Of a stretch of 64,000 nt of DNA, positions 1 to 10,300 are shown one piece after another (positions within the stretch are counted from its first letter, which is position 1; each line of letters begins with the position of its first letter). A program made the position numbers and the translations under genes. Source of the DNA: Bacteroidota bacterium (lineage in GTDB: Bacteria > Bacteroidota > Bacteroidia > Bacteroidales > Cfx3-03); contig JACAUB010000001.1 of the NCBI GenBank assembly GCA_013390605.1, positions 4,080,675 to 4,144,674 on the forward strand, written 5' to 3'. The notes below the pieces were generated by a model. That model was not told where the DNA came from and did no database searches. It worked only from the letters and a program-made list of their open reading frames with translations.

Positions 1-1055
1 CATTTTGCCGGATTTTTCACTTTTGTTTCAAACATTCCAAATTTCACATTATCGAGTCGAGGATACGATTCGTTAATCATCTCTTCTACCGGTTTGATTA
101 AAACCTGCGGAAATACAGGTTGTTGATGAGCATCATATAGCTGTACTTTTAGCTTATATCCTTTTACAGTATCTCCTGTTAGGTTCTCTATACGTGGACG
201 AAGACTGAAAAGAGCATCACGATAGTTTTTATCGAGCTTCGTTTGGTAGAAAAAATCAGCAATACGTAATTTGGGTTCAGCTAGTAACATCACCTCTCGC
301 TGTATCCCACTCATCCGCCATTGGTCCTGATCTTCGAGGTATGAACCGTCACTCCATCGGATTACCTGAACAGATAAAATATTTTCGCCTTTTTGCAGAT
401 AAGGCGTGACATTGAATTCTGAAGGCAGACAACTATCCTCGCCATAACCAACAAACTTACCATTTACCCAAACTTTAAAAGCCGAACTGACCCCACCAAA
501 ATGCAAAGTGATATTCATTCCATCCCACTTTTCGGGAATACTAAAACTACGCTGGTATGAACCTACTGCATTGTAATCACGCGGCACGTAAGGAGGATTA
601 ACCGGACGAAATGGATAAACAGCACTTTTATAGATCGGGATATCATAACCTTTTAACTCCCAGTTCGACGGAACTTCAATTTTATCCCAGTTCTGCACTT
701 TCCGCTCAAAAAAATTAGTCGGGGCATCAGATGGTTTAAATGCAAATTTGAAATCCCATTTACCATTTAAAATCATGACTCTTGAAGAGCGGGAACGATC
801 GTTCGAAAGAGCATCTTCCACTGTTTCAAATGAGTAAGCCGTCGCTCTTGTTACATCTCGATTGATGCTGGTCACTTGTGGATCTTCCCACGGTTCAGTC
901 TGATAAATTGAAGGAACATGTGGAATCCCAGCTTTTTCTCCGGTTACTGTTTGTGCATAAATGCTTTGAGAAGCCATCGCGAGAAAAAAGACAACGGAAA
1001 GTTGATGTAGTAATGCTTTTTTCACTTCCATAGTCAGATATCGATATTTATTCAT
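1..1055 (-). CDS. GH2 beta-galactosidase (LacZ type), 3' part outside window
   Basis: About 351 residues of the amino-terminal part are visible; the gene runs off the left edge. The start ATG at 1055 gives a short charged head, a hydrophobic stretch and an Ala-Gln cleavage site near residue 35, so the enzyme is probably exported; an internal ATG at 1031 would also leave a signal peptide. The mature part shows the GH2 sugar-binding jelly roll (motifs NGKWDFKF, VPSNWELKGYD, PIYKS, YVPRDYNAVGSYQRSF), then VWVNGKFVGYGEDSCLPSEF and SDGSYLEDQDQWRMSGI, typical of LacZ-like beta-galactosidases. The catalytic barrel lies beyond the window. It probably hydrolyses terminal beta-galactosides in the periplasm. 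It points the same way as the GH35 and SusCD genes and probably belongs to the same utilisation locus. Family assignment is firm; substrate is inferred. Confidence 0.93.
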   Translation of the reverse strand, partial: MNKYRYLTMEVKKALLHQLSVVFFLAMASQSIYAQTVTGEKAGIPHVPSIYQTEPWEDPQVTSINRDVTRATAYSFETVEDALSNDRSRSSRVMILNGKWDFKFAFKPSDAPTNFFERKVQNWDKIEVPSNWELKGYDIPIYKSAVYPFRPVNPPYVPRDYNAVGSYQRSFSIPEKWDGMNITLHFGGVSSAFKVWVNGKFVGYGEDSCLPSEFNVTPYLQKGENILSVQVIRWSDGSYLEDQDQWRMSGIQREVMLLAEPKLRIADFFYQTKLDKNYRDALFSLRPRIENLTGDTVKGYKLKVQLYDAHQQPVFPQVLIKPVEEMINESYPRLDNVKFGMFETKVKNPAK

Positions 1056-1306
1056 TGGTCTCAACTTGAAATAGATCGTATGTTTTGAATAATCTAAAGG
1101 GTACTCTTTCAAGTATCCTTCACTAGCATTATTAAGCAAAAAGGATATTACAAACTTAATAACTTTATCATCTCCAGCATTCATATTTTATGATGAATTT
1201 AGGTCGTCTTAAAATAAATAGACAGGAATAAGTAAGTTATTCTCAATGAAAACATCATTAAAAGTATCTAGCGATTTTATTATAGTTTATTTAGGGTTTT
1301 CTTGTG

Positions 1307-1336
1307 GTTTGTTTAGGGTATATACCGTAAATAAAC
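1307..1336. promoter_or_regulatory. 30-bp near-perfect palindrome, candidate operator
   Basis: The two 15-base halves (GTTTGTTTAGGGTAT and ATACCGTAAATAAAC) match as an inverted repeat in 13 of 15 pairs, centred on TATA. It lies between the divergent GH2 and GNAT genes, about 250 bases upstream of the GH2 start and about 185 upstream of the GNAT -33 box. A dimeric regulator site is the simplest reading; no regulator gene is nearby. Confidence 0.45.
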
Positions 1337-1490
1337 CCCAGTTAAACCCTAAGAAAACCGCGAGAAAATTGCATTGTCCCCTATAATATCGATTCAGATT
1401 ATCATCAGCATAACATGATCGTAGAATTTTCGCTTGAGAAAATTTGAAGTTGACATAGGCTGTTAAAATCATTTCACATCGTGTCGATTC

Positions 1491-1521
1491 GTTGAGATCA
1501 TTGAAGAATGGGCTATCTTTG
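1491..1521 (+). promoter_or_regulatory. Bacteroidota-type promoter of GNAT gene
   Basis: A -33 element GTTG (1491-1494) is followed after exactly 19 bases by TATCTTTG (1514-1521), an exact match to the TAnnTTTG -7 box. Transcription would start near 1528, about 25 bases before the ATG at 1553. Confidence 0.7.
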
Positions 1522-1552
1522 ATGATTAATCATCCATTATAATTCACCTGAT

Positions 1553-2125
1553 ATGGCTTCTCAATCGCTAAACAGACCCATTAATCTTTTGGTAGAAGAT
1601 GAATTGATACTGAGAGAGATTCATCTTCGTGATGTTGATGCTATCTTTAATATCATTGATGCTGAACGTGAGAGCCTGAAAGAGTGGTTGCCTTTTGTAG
1701 TATATACTCGTCATTCCGGCGACACAATGTCGTTTATCCGTTCACTATCTGAAGGGCCTATTGACCGTCGCGATCTTGTATTCACCATTCAGGATAAAGG
1801 GAAGATCATCGGTCTTATCAGTTTGAAAGGCACCGACTGGACAAATCAAAAAACAGAAATTGGGTATTGGCTTTCTGTAAAGTATCAGGGTAAAGGTATC
1901 GTTACAAAAAGTTGTAAACGGCTTATTCATTTTGCTTTTGATGCACTGAAGTTAAACCGAATTCAAATAAAAGCGGCTACACTTAACTATAAAAGTCAAC
2001 AAATACCCAAACGACTGGGATTTACATTTGAGGGAACTGAACGAGCTGGTGAGTTGTTGTTAACCGGGTTTACCGACCTCGCAATCTATAGTTTATTAAA
2101 AAAAGAGTTCTTAGACACTGTCTAG
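1553..2125 (+). CDS. GNAT N-acetyltransferase, RimJ/RimL-like
   Basis: This 190-residue cytoplasmic protein fits the RimJ/RimL branch of the GNAT superfamily, which transfers acetyl from acetyl-CoA to protein N-termini or small amines. Seen in the sequence: an opening strand of the type LVEDELILREIHLRDVDAIF, the central strand IGLISLKG, and the acetyl-CoA-binding motif A GYWLSVKYQGKGIVTKSC (Q-G-K-G-I, residues about 103-120), followed by LNRIQIKAATLN and a closing LGFTFEGTERAGELL. The motif LGFTFEGTERAGELL and overall length match the family. It has its own promoter and stands alone between two sugar-degradation genes on the opposite strand, so it is probably unrelated to them. The acceptor substrate cannot be told. 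Confidence 0.88.
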   Translation: MASQSLNRPINLLVEDELILREIHLRDVDAIFNIIDAERESLKEWLPFVVYTRHSGDTMSFIRSLSEGPIDRRDLVFTIQDKGKIIGLISLKGTDWTNQKTEIGYWLSVKYQGKGIVTKSCKRLIHFAFDALKLNRIQIKAATLNYKSQQIPKRLGFTFEGTERAGELLLTGFTDLAIYSLLKKEFLDTV

Positions 2126-2248
2126 TTACGTGTAAACTAAACGATTCTATTATCATATTATCCTAAGAGGAGAGTGCTCAATTTGTATTTTTAATCACCA
2201 CATGGCTTTGACTTCACATAATCACCCGAAAGAATAAGACGTCATTTA

Positions 2249-2311
2249 AACCATAGGGAGAAATCCGATTAAAGTATTGCAACTTCTAAAGGAAGATCTC
2301 GCCCTATGGTT
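2249..2311. terminator. Long-loop inverted repeat between convergent genes
   Basis: AACCATAGGG (2249-2258 region) is the exact reverse complement of CCCTATGGTT (2302-2311), with roughly 43 bases between. It lies between the GNAT and GH35 genes, which converge, so a shared terminator is possible, but the loop is long and no clear T-run follows. It could also be a small structured element. Confidence 0.35.
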
Positions 2312-2360
2312 GAAAGAACGATAGTTTAATTTTTGTATTCGTACCAATATTCCAGAAAGA

Positions 2361-5126
2361 TTAATTTATCTTAATCTTATATTCAGGGTTCACATCGAAT
2401 TTCTCAATCTCGCATCGGTTATAACCATCGGCTTTAGGTGATACATCGAAAAAGATTTTAGTTTCGGGCGTAAGTTCATAAATAACCATTCGAAGGGTTT
2501 TTCCACTTACATTACGCTCCTGCCTCATCAGACCTATATTCCAGTTTAGATTGTCGTTAAAGTTATCTGCTGATAGTTGATGATCATTATAGATTTCGGC
2601 CCTGTCGCCTTTATATTTGATGTTAAGATAAACATTGTTCAATCCGGTAAATGTATTATAAGGAACAGTTACATCCCACTCTTTAAATGCATTCAGGGTT
2701 ATGTCATTGGCGTAATCCGGTGATTTCACAATGGTTGGGGATAAAAGATGATCGGGAGATTTCAGAGGTGAAGGATTAGTATAGGCATCGGCAGTCACCC
2801 ATGATTGATCTGTAACGATTTCCATCTTATCATAATTTGCATATTCTACAATCATTCTGGCTGCAAAACGATTCAACCCTTCCATATAAGGAAAATCAAC
2901 AAAAAATCTGTTCTCACCTTTTTTGATATATCCGGTCAAGTCAATTACATTCAGTTGTTTGGCTACAACCGTTTGTCGAACCCATGCATCATTTAAATTT
3001 AATTTTGTATCAGCTTCAGGATAGATATATAATGTCGCCTTTCTGAAGTTAGATGGATTTTCTAAGCTGAACTCCTTGAAAAAGAAACGATGAAACCGTT
3101 GTTGGTTGGCTGCAATATTCTTAAAATTGCCCAATTCGAGCCATTTGGCATCAGATAAAACAGCATGAGGCTTTATGGTTAACGCAGGCTTCTGTAACGG
3201 TGCATTAGCTACTGAATCGATGAACCTCCCTTCGTTTCCGGCTTTAAGATAACTGAAATTCATCTGATGCTTGATCGAATATAAATAAAGATTCTCATTA
3301 TCTGCAATCATGTTGGCTTCAGTAATATAGCATTCTTTCTCTCCTTTGAGGTTAAATATCCAACAATTATCAGCCTCTTTTTGTGTGAGAACAATGAGCT
3401 GTTCTTTACCGCCATTTTTTAGGTTTAGGGTAACCAGACACTTTTTACCAGGGTGCAAACCAGTTACAATAATCTGGTTTCCATTAGTCTGTATCGTTCC
3501 TTTAGCTTCGTCAGATAAAACAACTTTGTCGATATTGCTTTGATCGAAAGCCATTTCAACCGGAATATTTTTGTTTTGAAAGAAGAGATAACAATGACCG
3601 GCTGAACTGATTAGTTGTGCCGTTGCATATTTCAATGTTGCCTTCCCTATTTCGAGATTGAGCGGCCAGATAAAGATGGTACTATCAGGAATATTCACTC
3701 CTTTACTTGGAAATTCTATACTCTCTTTTTGAAATTTTACGCTAAACCGGCTATCCTGGCTACTTGGATTAGATTGATATCTTACATAGTTGATGCCAAA
3801 AAGAAAACCAGATTTATTATCTGACCGGACGGCTGTTTGCAACCCCTCTTTTTGCTTAATGCCAATAACTGTGCCCATAGGAGCAAGCTTTGCACCAAAT
3901 TCATTAACAAAATAATGCAGCTTCTTTACTTGTTTATAGGTTGCAGATATATCACCTGATTCTTTAATGGCTGCCTGAAAGTCGTATGACTTTACAGGAA
4001 CCCGGGTATAATAACCGGTTTCCTCCTGCTCTTCATTTTGGGCATGCAATAACCCGTGAAACTGCGTACCTCCTGTAAACATATAATACCCAAGCAAGTT
4101 ACTACCCGAGCCCATTTTGGCTGTTATCAGACCTAAACCATCTATCGGATCAATCACTAAGCGTCGATGGTATGTGTTTTGTATTCCAACACCCATCTCA
4201 CACGTAAAATATGGATACTTATCATAGCTCATATATTTATCTTTGAGTTCTTTCGGATCATTGCCAATATTTTTATTGTCACGAAAAGCATCAAACATGA
4301 AGTTTCCGGGTTGTAATTCTTTGTTGAGATGTTCTGCCCATGGTGCATCCGGATAAGCCCCCCATAGTGGGATTACCTCAAAAGGAGGCACAGAACCATT
4401 GCTCCAACCGGTTACTGTATAAATGGGAACATCCAACCCAAGACTCTTAGCGGTATCTTTTAACCATTTAATATGAGCCTCGCCTTCTTTAGCATGCCAG
4501 TATTCATTTTCTAGTTGTGATCCTATAATATTTCCACCATCTTTATAATATAGCCCTTCAAGTTGTTTTGTAATTTGAGCAAAATAGCGTGATACATAAT
4601 TCTGATAAACTACATCGTTTGAACGATCCTTAATCTCTTTTTTTCTAAGTATCCAATCCGGAGTTCCTCCGTTTCTAGCTTCTCCATGTGCCCATGGACC
4701 TATTCTGACATAGACAAACATGTTGTATTTCTGGCACAATTGAACAAATGCCCGTATATTTTTTTCACCTTCCCAGTTAAACTCTCCTTCAATTTCTTCA
4801 TGAGTGTTCCAAAACAGGTATGTAGAGATAATATTGATGCCACAGGCTTTCATTTTCAGAATACAATCTTCCCAATGTTCAGGTTTTATTCGCGAAAAAT
4901 GCAATTCCCCCATTACCGGTAAAACGGGTTTATTACCAATCGTCAGATATTGATTATTGATCAATATTTTAGATTTTTCAGGACCGGGATTCCCCATTTT
5001 AAAATATCCTGATTGAGGGATCTCAAAAGCATTTGAAGCATCAAAGACATATTTATGCTGTGCAAAAGCAGCAAATTGTGGAAGCAGAAAAAGTGTTAAA
5101 AAAAATGTGGTCCATTTCGTTTTCAT
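2361..5126 (-). CDS. Exported GH35 beta-galactosidase
   Basis: The protein (921 residues from the ATG at 5126; an upstream TTG frame to 5150 only adds eight residues) begins with a signal peptide ending FAAFAQ. The barrel carries the GH35 signatures GELHFSRIKPEHWEDCILKM, IISTYLFWNTHEE, FVYVRIGPWAHGEARNGG and GSQLENEYW; Glu in QLENEY (about residue 205-213) is the acid/base and Glu in FTCEMG (about 310-318) the nucleophile of the family. The second half is made of beta-rich domains including a jelly-roll near residues 720-800. It should release beta-linked galactose from oligosaccharides in the periplasm or at the surface. It lies downstream of SusC/SusD on the same strand, separated by a terminator. 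Longer than the usual 550-800 residues because of the C-terminal domains. Confidence 0.93.
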   Translation of the reverse strand: MKTKWTTFFLTLFLLPQFAAFAQHKYVFDASNAFEIPQSGYFKMGNPGPEKSKILINNQYLTIGNKPVLPVMGELHFSRIKPEHWEDCILKMKACGINIISTYLFWNTHEEIEGEFNWEGEKNIRAFVQLCQKYNMFVYVRIGPWAHGEARNGGTPDWILRKKEIKDRSNDVVYQNYVSRYFAQITKQLEGLYYKDGGNIIGSQLENEYWHAKEGEAHIKWLKDTAKSLGLDVPIYTVTGWSNGSVPPFEVIPLWGAYPDAPWAEHLNKELQPGNFMFDAFRDNKNIGNDPKELKDKYMSYDKYPYFTCEMGVGIQNTYHRRLVIDPIDGLGLITAKMGSGSNLLGYYMFTGGTQFHGLLHAQNEEQEETGYYTRVPVKSYDFQAAIKESGDISATYKQVKKLHYFVNEFGAKLAPMGTVIGIKQKEGLQTAVRSDNKSGFLFGINYVRYQSNPSSQDSRFSVKFQKESIEFPSKGVNIPDSTIFIWPLNLEIGKATLKYATAQLISSAGHCYLFFQNKNIPVEMAFDQSNIDKVVLSDEAKGTIQTNGNQIIVTGLHPGKKCLVTLNLKNGGKEQLIVLTQKEADNCWIFNLKGEKECYITEANMIADNENLYLYSIKHQMNFSYLKAGNEGRFIDSVANAPLQKPALTIKPHAVLSDAKWLELGNFKNIAANQQRFHRFFFKEFSLENPSNFRKATLYIYPEADTKLNLNDAWVRQTVVAKQLNVIDLTGYIKKGENRFFVDFPYMEGLNRFAARMIVEYANYDKMEIVTDQSWVTADAYTNPSPLKSPDHLLSPTIVKSPDYANDITLNAFKEWDVTVPYNTFTGLNNVYLNIKYKGDRAEIYNDHQLSADNFNDNLNWNIGLMRQERNVSGKTLRMVIYELTPETKIFFDVSPKADGYNRCEIEKFDVNPEYKIKIN

Positions 5127-5480
5127 TGTATCAAAAAATAATGTGAACAATATCTTTTTAGTATTAAACCTTTAATCTACGAATATCTAACATCTATCAA
5201 AATCAGTAAATAAATGATGATCAGGTGTCACATTAAGAATTCGCAGAAAAAATTGTCATTTCGAGTTACAGAAAGAATCTTTTAAAACCCCTCCATGCCA
5301 TTCTAGCCAATTGGAACAACCTCCCATAAAAGATCCTGAAATCTGATTATAGCGATGAATTTGTTTCAACAAATGGGATTTATAGAGATTTTTCACTGAG
5401 ATTAAAATTATGTGGTAGAGATTAAAACAGAAGAACCCCAAAACAAGTCTGGGGTTCTTCCGCACTAACAAACAATTATT
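5127..5480. other. Intergenic between GH35 and SusD genes
   Basis: About 350 bases without a convincing gene. It holds the terminator of the SusCD unit (5430-5460) and, at 5255-5288, a stretch beginning TGTCATTTCGAGTTAC and ending AATCTTTTAAAA that resembles a second stretch at 42998-43032 and the TGTCATTTCGA...AATCT class of intergenic repeats common in Bacteroidota. No clear promoter box for GH35 was found. Confidence 0.5.
5430..5460 (-). terminator. Intrinsic terminator of the SusCD transcription unit
   Basis: An 11-bp perfect stem (GAAGAACCCCA with TGGGGTTCTTC, 9-base loop) begins 20 bases after the SusD stop; on the minus strand it is followed by TGTTTTAATC. Confidence 0.8.
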
Positions 5481-7358
5481 TTAATAACCAGGATTCTGGA
5501 TTAATTTATCATTCTTATTCATTTCGTCTCTCATGATTGGGAAGAAATAACACTTGTTATCCCAAACTCTTTCATGACCTGTAAGTCCAGCTTTTACAAT
5601 TTCAGGATTACCCCAGGTTGATCCGTCAGCTTTACGATAACCGGTAAGAACAGTACCTGCAGGAACAATATAATGAACCTGAGCTTTGTAACCGCCAGTA
5701 TAGGCTTCTCCACCGATTAACCAACGACGTACATCAAAGAAACGTTGCTCTTCGAATGCTAATTCGATTTTACGTTCGTTACGATAACGAGCTTTCAAAG
5801 CAGCGCCTGTATCAGTAATATCAGGCATTCCAACTCTACTACGAATCATATTAATATATTTCTTAGCTTCGAGTTCGTTAGCAGCACCACCTAATTCAAT
5901 ACAAGCCTCTGCATAATTAAGAAGAATCTCAGTATAACGGATGTATCTCCAAGGGCATTCTTGTTTGAAGAAAGATGCATCAACCGTAGGATCAATAAAC
6001 TTCTTCATATAATAACCAGAGTAAGTACCATTCCAGTTTTCAATTTGTCCCTGACGGGTATCGCAACCTGAAGCAGGATTACTACCAATATTCATCATGG
6101 TGAAAGTTCCACCAACCACATTACCAATCTGACCAACTTGGATCTTGTTAACAGCGTCATATTGAACTACATCTGTAGGACGTTGTCTCCAGCTTGCGCC
6201 TTCATACAAAACAGATGCATAGAAACGAGGATCACGGTTAGCATATGGATTAGCCTTGTGAGCAGCATTATTCCAGTCGAATTTGCTACCATCGGCCATT
6301 TCATAGCTGTCAACAAATTCCTGCAAAGGACAGTTATTTCCCCAGCAATGGTAACCGTTTGGTCCAACAAACTGTCCGGGGCTGTAAGCATCCCAGTTTT
6401 CACCTATCTTGGAGATAAAGAATCTTGTGAAAATATCCTCACTTGTGTTATTGAGCAAGAAGATATCACCATAATTATTACCTGCAGGATCAGGCGTTCC
6501 CTTATATAATGAATAAATACCAAGATCCATTACAGCTTTAGCAGCGTCTTTAGCGGCTTGCCAACGAGCAGCAGTAGCTTCAGCTGTATAACCTAGCAAT
6601 TCAGGATGGCTGGCAGCAATGGCTGTATTTTTTGAAGGATTATGTAGATCACTTGCAGCATATAAAAGAACTCTTGATTTAAGTGACAAAGCAGCTCCTT
6701 TAGTTACACGACCTCTATTATCACCTGATTGGAATTGTACATTAGGCAGAAAGTAAGCGGCTGAATCTAAATCCTGAGCAATAAATTTAATACATTCTTC
6801 GTAAGTGTTACGCGGAACATTAAACTTATCAGTTAACCCATAAACTTTAGTAACGATAGGTACACCACCAAACAAACTAGTTAAATAATAATAATAATTG
6901 GCTCTCCAGAAGAAAACTTCACCTTTTAGTCTGTCTTTCATTGTTTTGCCATCCGTAAGAGAATTATCAAACTTAGCCTCACCTACCTTAGCAAAAAAGA
7001 TATTACAACTTCTGATTTGGGTATATAGATTTCCCCAGGTTAACATATTATCATGCATGTTACCATCTTTCCATTGTGGAATTCTATCAGCTGTCAATAA
7101 ACTTTTATTAAAGTCGACAGTTCCCCAGTCAGGTGTAAAATCTGTTTCATCCACAAAAGAAGACATAAAGTTGATAGCTGTGCTATAACCTATACCCCTA
7201 TACATATTATTTACGAATGTCTGGATAAGGGCAGGATCTGACCAAACAACATTTTCTGAATAAAGACTCTTGGGCGCTGTATTTAGAAAATCTTTGTTAC
7301 ACGACGCTATTGAAAATACTGTCAATAGCCCCATCAATATATTTAAAACTTTTCTCAT
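5481..7358 (-). CDS. SusD/RagB-type surface glycan-binding lipoprotein
   Basis: SusD-like proteins sit on the outer face of the outer membrane, close the top of the SusC barrel and bind oligosaccharide. This 625-residue protein begins with a lipoprotein signal ending SIASC (Cys20), then the helical SusD fold: NMYRGIGYSTAINFMSSF, the tetratricopeptide-like part with FFWRANYYYYLTSLFGGVPIV, and the C-terminal RagB motif WRYIRYTEILLNYAEACIELG plus RNERKIELAFEEQRFFDVRRW, both hallmarks of the family. The start lies 11 bases past the SusC stop, so the two are cotranscribed and a hairpin terminator follows. Glycan specificity cannot be read from the sequence; the neighbours suggest a rhamnose/galactose-containing glycan. 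Confidence 0.97.
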   Translation of the reverse strand: MRKVLNILMGLLTVFSIASCNKDFLNTAPKSLYSENVVWSDPALIQTFVNNMYRGIGYSTAINFMSSFVDETDFTPDWGTVDFNKSLLTADRIPQWKDGNMHDNMLTWGNLYTQIRSCNIFFAKVGEAKFDNSLTDGKTMKDRLKGEVFFWRANYYYYLTSLFGGVPIVTKVYGLTDKFNVPRNTYEECIKFIAQDLDSAAYFLPNVQFQSGDNRGRVTKGAALSLKSRVLLYAASDLHNPSKNTAIAASHPELLGYTAEATAARWQAAKDAAKAVMDLGIYSLYKGTPDPAGNNYGDIFLLNNTSEDIFTRFFISKIGENWDAYSPGQFVGPNGYHCWGNNCPLQEFVDSYEMADGSKFDWNNAAHKANPYANRDPRFYASVLYEGASWRQRPTDVVQYDAVNKIQVGQIGNVVGGTFTMMNIGSNPASGCDTRQGQIENWNGTYSGYYMKKFIDPTVDASFFKQECPWRYIRYTEILLNYAEACIELGGAANELEAKKYINMIRSRVGMPDITDTGAALKARYRNERKIELAFEEQRFFDVRRWLIGGEAYTGGYKAQVHYIVPAGTVLTGYRKADGSTWGNPEIVKAGLTGHERVWDNKCYFFPIMRDEMNKNDKLIQNPGY

Positions 7359-7369
7359 TTCGAATGTAA

Positions 7370-10300
7370 TTAAAATGTTAATGATACACCTACATTTACA
7401 ACCTTATTCAAAGGATAAATCTGTCCACTGTTGCTATCAGATTCTGGATCGAATACTTTTAGTTTGTCAAGTGTAAATAGATTGGATCCGCTAAAATAAA
7501 CCCTTAAACCTTGAATACCTAAATATCTGTTAACACTCTTTGGCGCATTATAACCAATTTCAATGTTTTTCAAACGTACATAATCAGTACTTCTCAACCA
7601 GAAAGTATTTGCCTGATTAACCCAATATTCATTACTACGATTGAATGCACGAGGATATGATGCATTGGTATTGGTTGGTGTCCAACGTTGAGAAGCAAAA
7701 TCTTGTAAATAGTTTCCAATTTCACCGGACTCTGTACTGATATATCTTACAGCACCTGTAGCGCCCTGGAACAACATTGTAAGATCGAATTGTTTATAAC
7801 CAACACTTAAAGAAAGGCCACCTGTGAAAGTTGGAACAGCAGTTTTATAATTTCTTACACGGTCCAAACCATCAATTTTTCCATCTTTATTAACGTCAGC
7901 AAAGATTATATCACCAGGTACTGCACCAGCCCAATGTGGGGTAGCGTTGATCTGTGCCTGATCTTTGTAAATACCGATTGCTTGATAATAAAGGTTTCCA
8001 TCAGGATTACTAACATCAGTTGGTACAGGATGACCAGTGATTTGCTGATAGCCAGGTTTGCCAGGAGTTTCATCCCAGAACTTAACTTTATTCTTTGCAT
8101 ATCCACCGTTAATAGAAACATCATATCTGAAATCACCAACATTATCGTGATAAGCAAGAATACCTTCAACCCCTTGGTTTTGAACTTTACCCAGGTTTTC
8201 ACGAGGTAGGGTCAGACCTGAAGTATTAGGTACAGAAGCATTACGATAGATTAAGATTTGTGAACGAATGTTATTGAAATAATCAGCTTCGAAAGTAAGT
8301 TTTCCACCAAGAGCAGATCCTTCAAAACCAATATTTGATTCATTTGCTACTTCCCAGGTTACATTTGGATTTGGAATTTGAGTTTCAGATAACAACTTAT
8401 TTTCTACGTTATTATTGAAGATATAGGTATATCCGCTACTATTAAATCCATAAGCTGCGAGATATTGATATTCGTTAATACGGTCATTACCAGTTTGACC
8501 CCACGATGCACGTAACTTGAAGCTATTTAAGAAGGTGATATTCTTTTTCCAGAAATCTTCTTCTGAGATTCTCCAACCCAATGAAACGCCAGGGAAGAAA
8601 CCAAATTGTTTTGCTCCTTCAGGAAAAATATATGACCCATCATAACGCCAAACAAATTCTGTCAGATATCTTTCTTTGTAACTATAGTTAACACGACCAA
8701 AATAATTCAAACGAGCTGAATAATATTGATTTCCATCATTATTCATGTCTTTTGATCCACCGGCAAAAATCTGGTCAATAGCAGAAGATACAAAGTACTG
8801 CCTAAAAGCATCTGAATAATAATTATTCATAGTAGAACGTTCACTAGCAACCAACACCTTAATATCATGGTTGCGAGCAATCTTAACACCATAGTTCAAC
8901 AAAGCATTAGCTGTAATATTCTCTCTATCATAGAATTTTTGATCAAGCTGTGGAGCACTAAAACCTCTCTTTGAACCAGATAAAACCGGCTGACCTTTAG
9001 CATCCAGAGTGGTACCATCCCAGCTATATAATGTCCAGGGAGTTTGCCATACCTTATGGTTTTCAAAATTCTTGTCAAACGATGCATTCACCGTCAATGA
9101 AAGACCCGGTACCCAAGGAATATTAATATTCACTTTCATATTACTTTCAAGTACATACAGTTTATCTCTATCGTAACCTGTTGCACTGGTTGCAACTACA
9201 ACGGGATTGTCACCATATTCAATATCTGGTCCTGGCATTCCATTAGGCCAGGAAGCTATCATATTTGGTTTTCCTCTCATTAAGAAACGGAAGATTTCAC
9301 CAGCTGAACGAGTAGGATAATTCTTAATTTCTTCACGTCCTGCTACGTCAAATGATACAGTAATATCTTTTGAAATTTTACCATCGATATTACTTCTAAA
9401 ATTGTACTGATTATATTTAGTAGCACTATTTTTATAAATACCATCCTGACTCTTCGAACCCAAAGAAAGGAAATATTTCAAATTATCAGATCCGCCATTA
9501 ACGGTTACGTTAGCTGAAGATTGAGGTGCCTGATCTTTAAATACTGCCTTAAACCAATTTGTGTTTGGGTAGTGTAAAGGATCGCTCCCATCTTTATATT
9601 TCTGAATTTCAGCAGCTGTATAAGCAGGAAGTTTTCCGGCATATGCATTTACTTCATTCATCATCGTTGCATAAGTTGCAGCATCGGCCATAGCAGGAAC
9701 ACGTGTAGGACTATTGTAACCTGTATTGTAATTCATCGTTACAGTAGGTTTTCCAGTTGTTCCACGTTTGGTAGTAATAAGGATTACACCATTAGCAGCC
9801 TGAGCACCATAAATAGCAGCAGAAGCATCTTTCAGAATTGTAATACTTTCAATATCGGCAGAGTTAATACGTTCCATTGAACGACCGGCAATTCCATCAA
9901 CAACAATCAAAGGACTATTATCATTCAGGGTATTGATACCGCGAATACGAAGTGTTGAACCATCATTTCCGGGTTCGCCAGATTTGTTAATAGCAACAAG
10001 ACCAGGTAAACGACCAACCAAACTGTTGGTAACATTCACTACTGGAGCTTTTGCCAAACTTTCACCCTTTACATTACTTACAGAACCTGTAATAGTAGTA
10101 CGTTTTTGTGTACCATATCCTACTACAACTACTTCATCCAATTTAGTCGCAAGAGATTCAAGGGTGACATTGATAACTGTACGGTCACCAATTTCTACTT
10201 CTTGCTTCTTCATACCAATAAATGAGAAAGATAACATTTTATCTTTAGCGGTAACCTGAATAGAATACATACCATTTCCATCAGTAGCAACACCTCTTGT

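Larger units (their letters stand above)
1056..1552. other. Divergent intergenic region between GH2 and GNAT genes
   Basis: About 500 bases with no convincing gene. It holds the near-palindrome at 1307-1336, surrounding copies of a TTTAGGG half-site (near 1289 and, inverted, near 1346), and the promoter of the GNAT gene at its right end. A small minus-strand open frame (1287-1472) consists mainly of the repeated AT-rich motifs and is not believed to be a gene. Confidence 0.6.

Noticed and set aside
1287..1472. Small minus-strand open frame in the GH2/GNAT gap
   Set aside because: It is built from the AT-rich repeats and palindrome, with no ribosome site or recognisable protein pattern.
5256..5471. 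Open frame of 71 residues between GH35 and SusD genes
   Set aside because: It spans the terminator hairpin and a TGTCATTTC repeat remnant, so it is unlikely to be translated.
7906..8202. Open frames of 90-140 residues on both strands inside SusC, SusD and the glycosidase genes
   Set aside because: They are frame shadows of long genes with clear family motifs; none has a signal or domain of its own.
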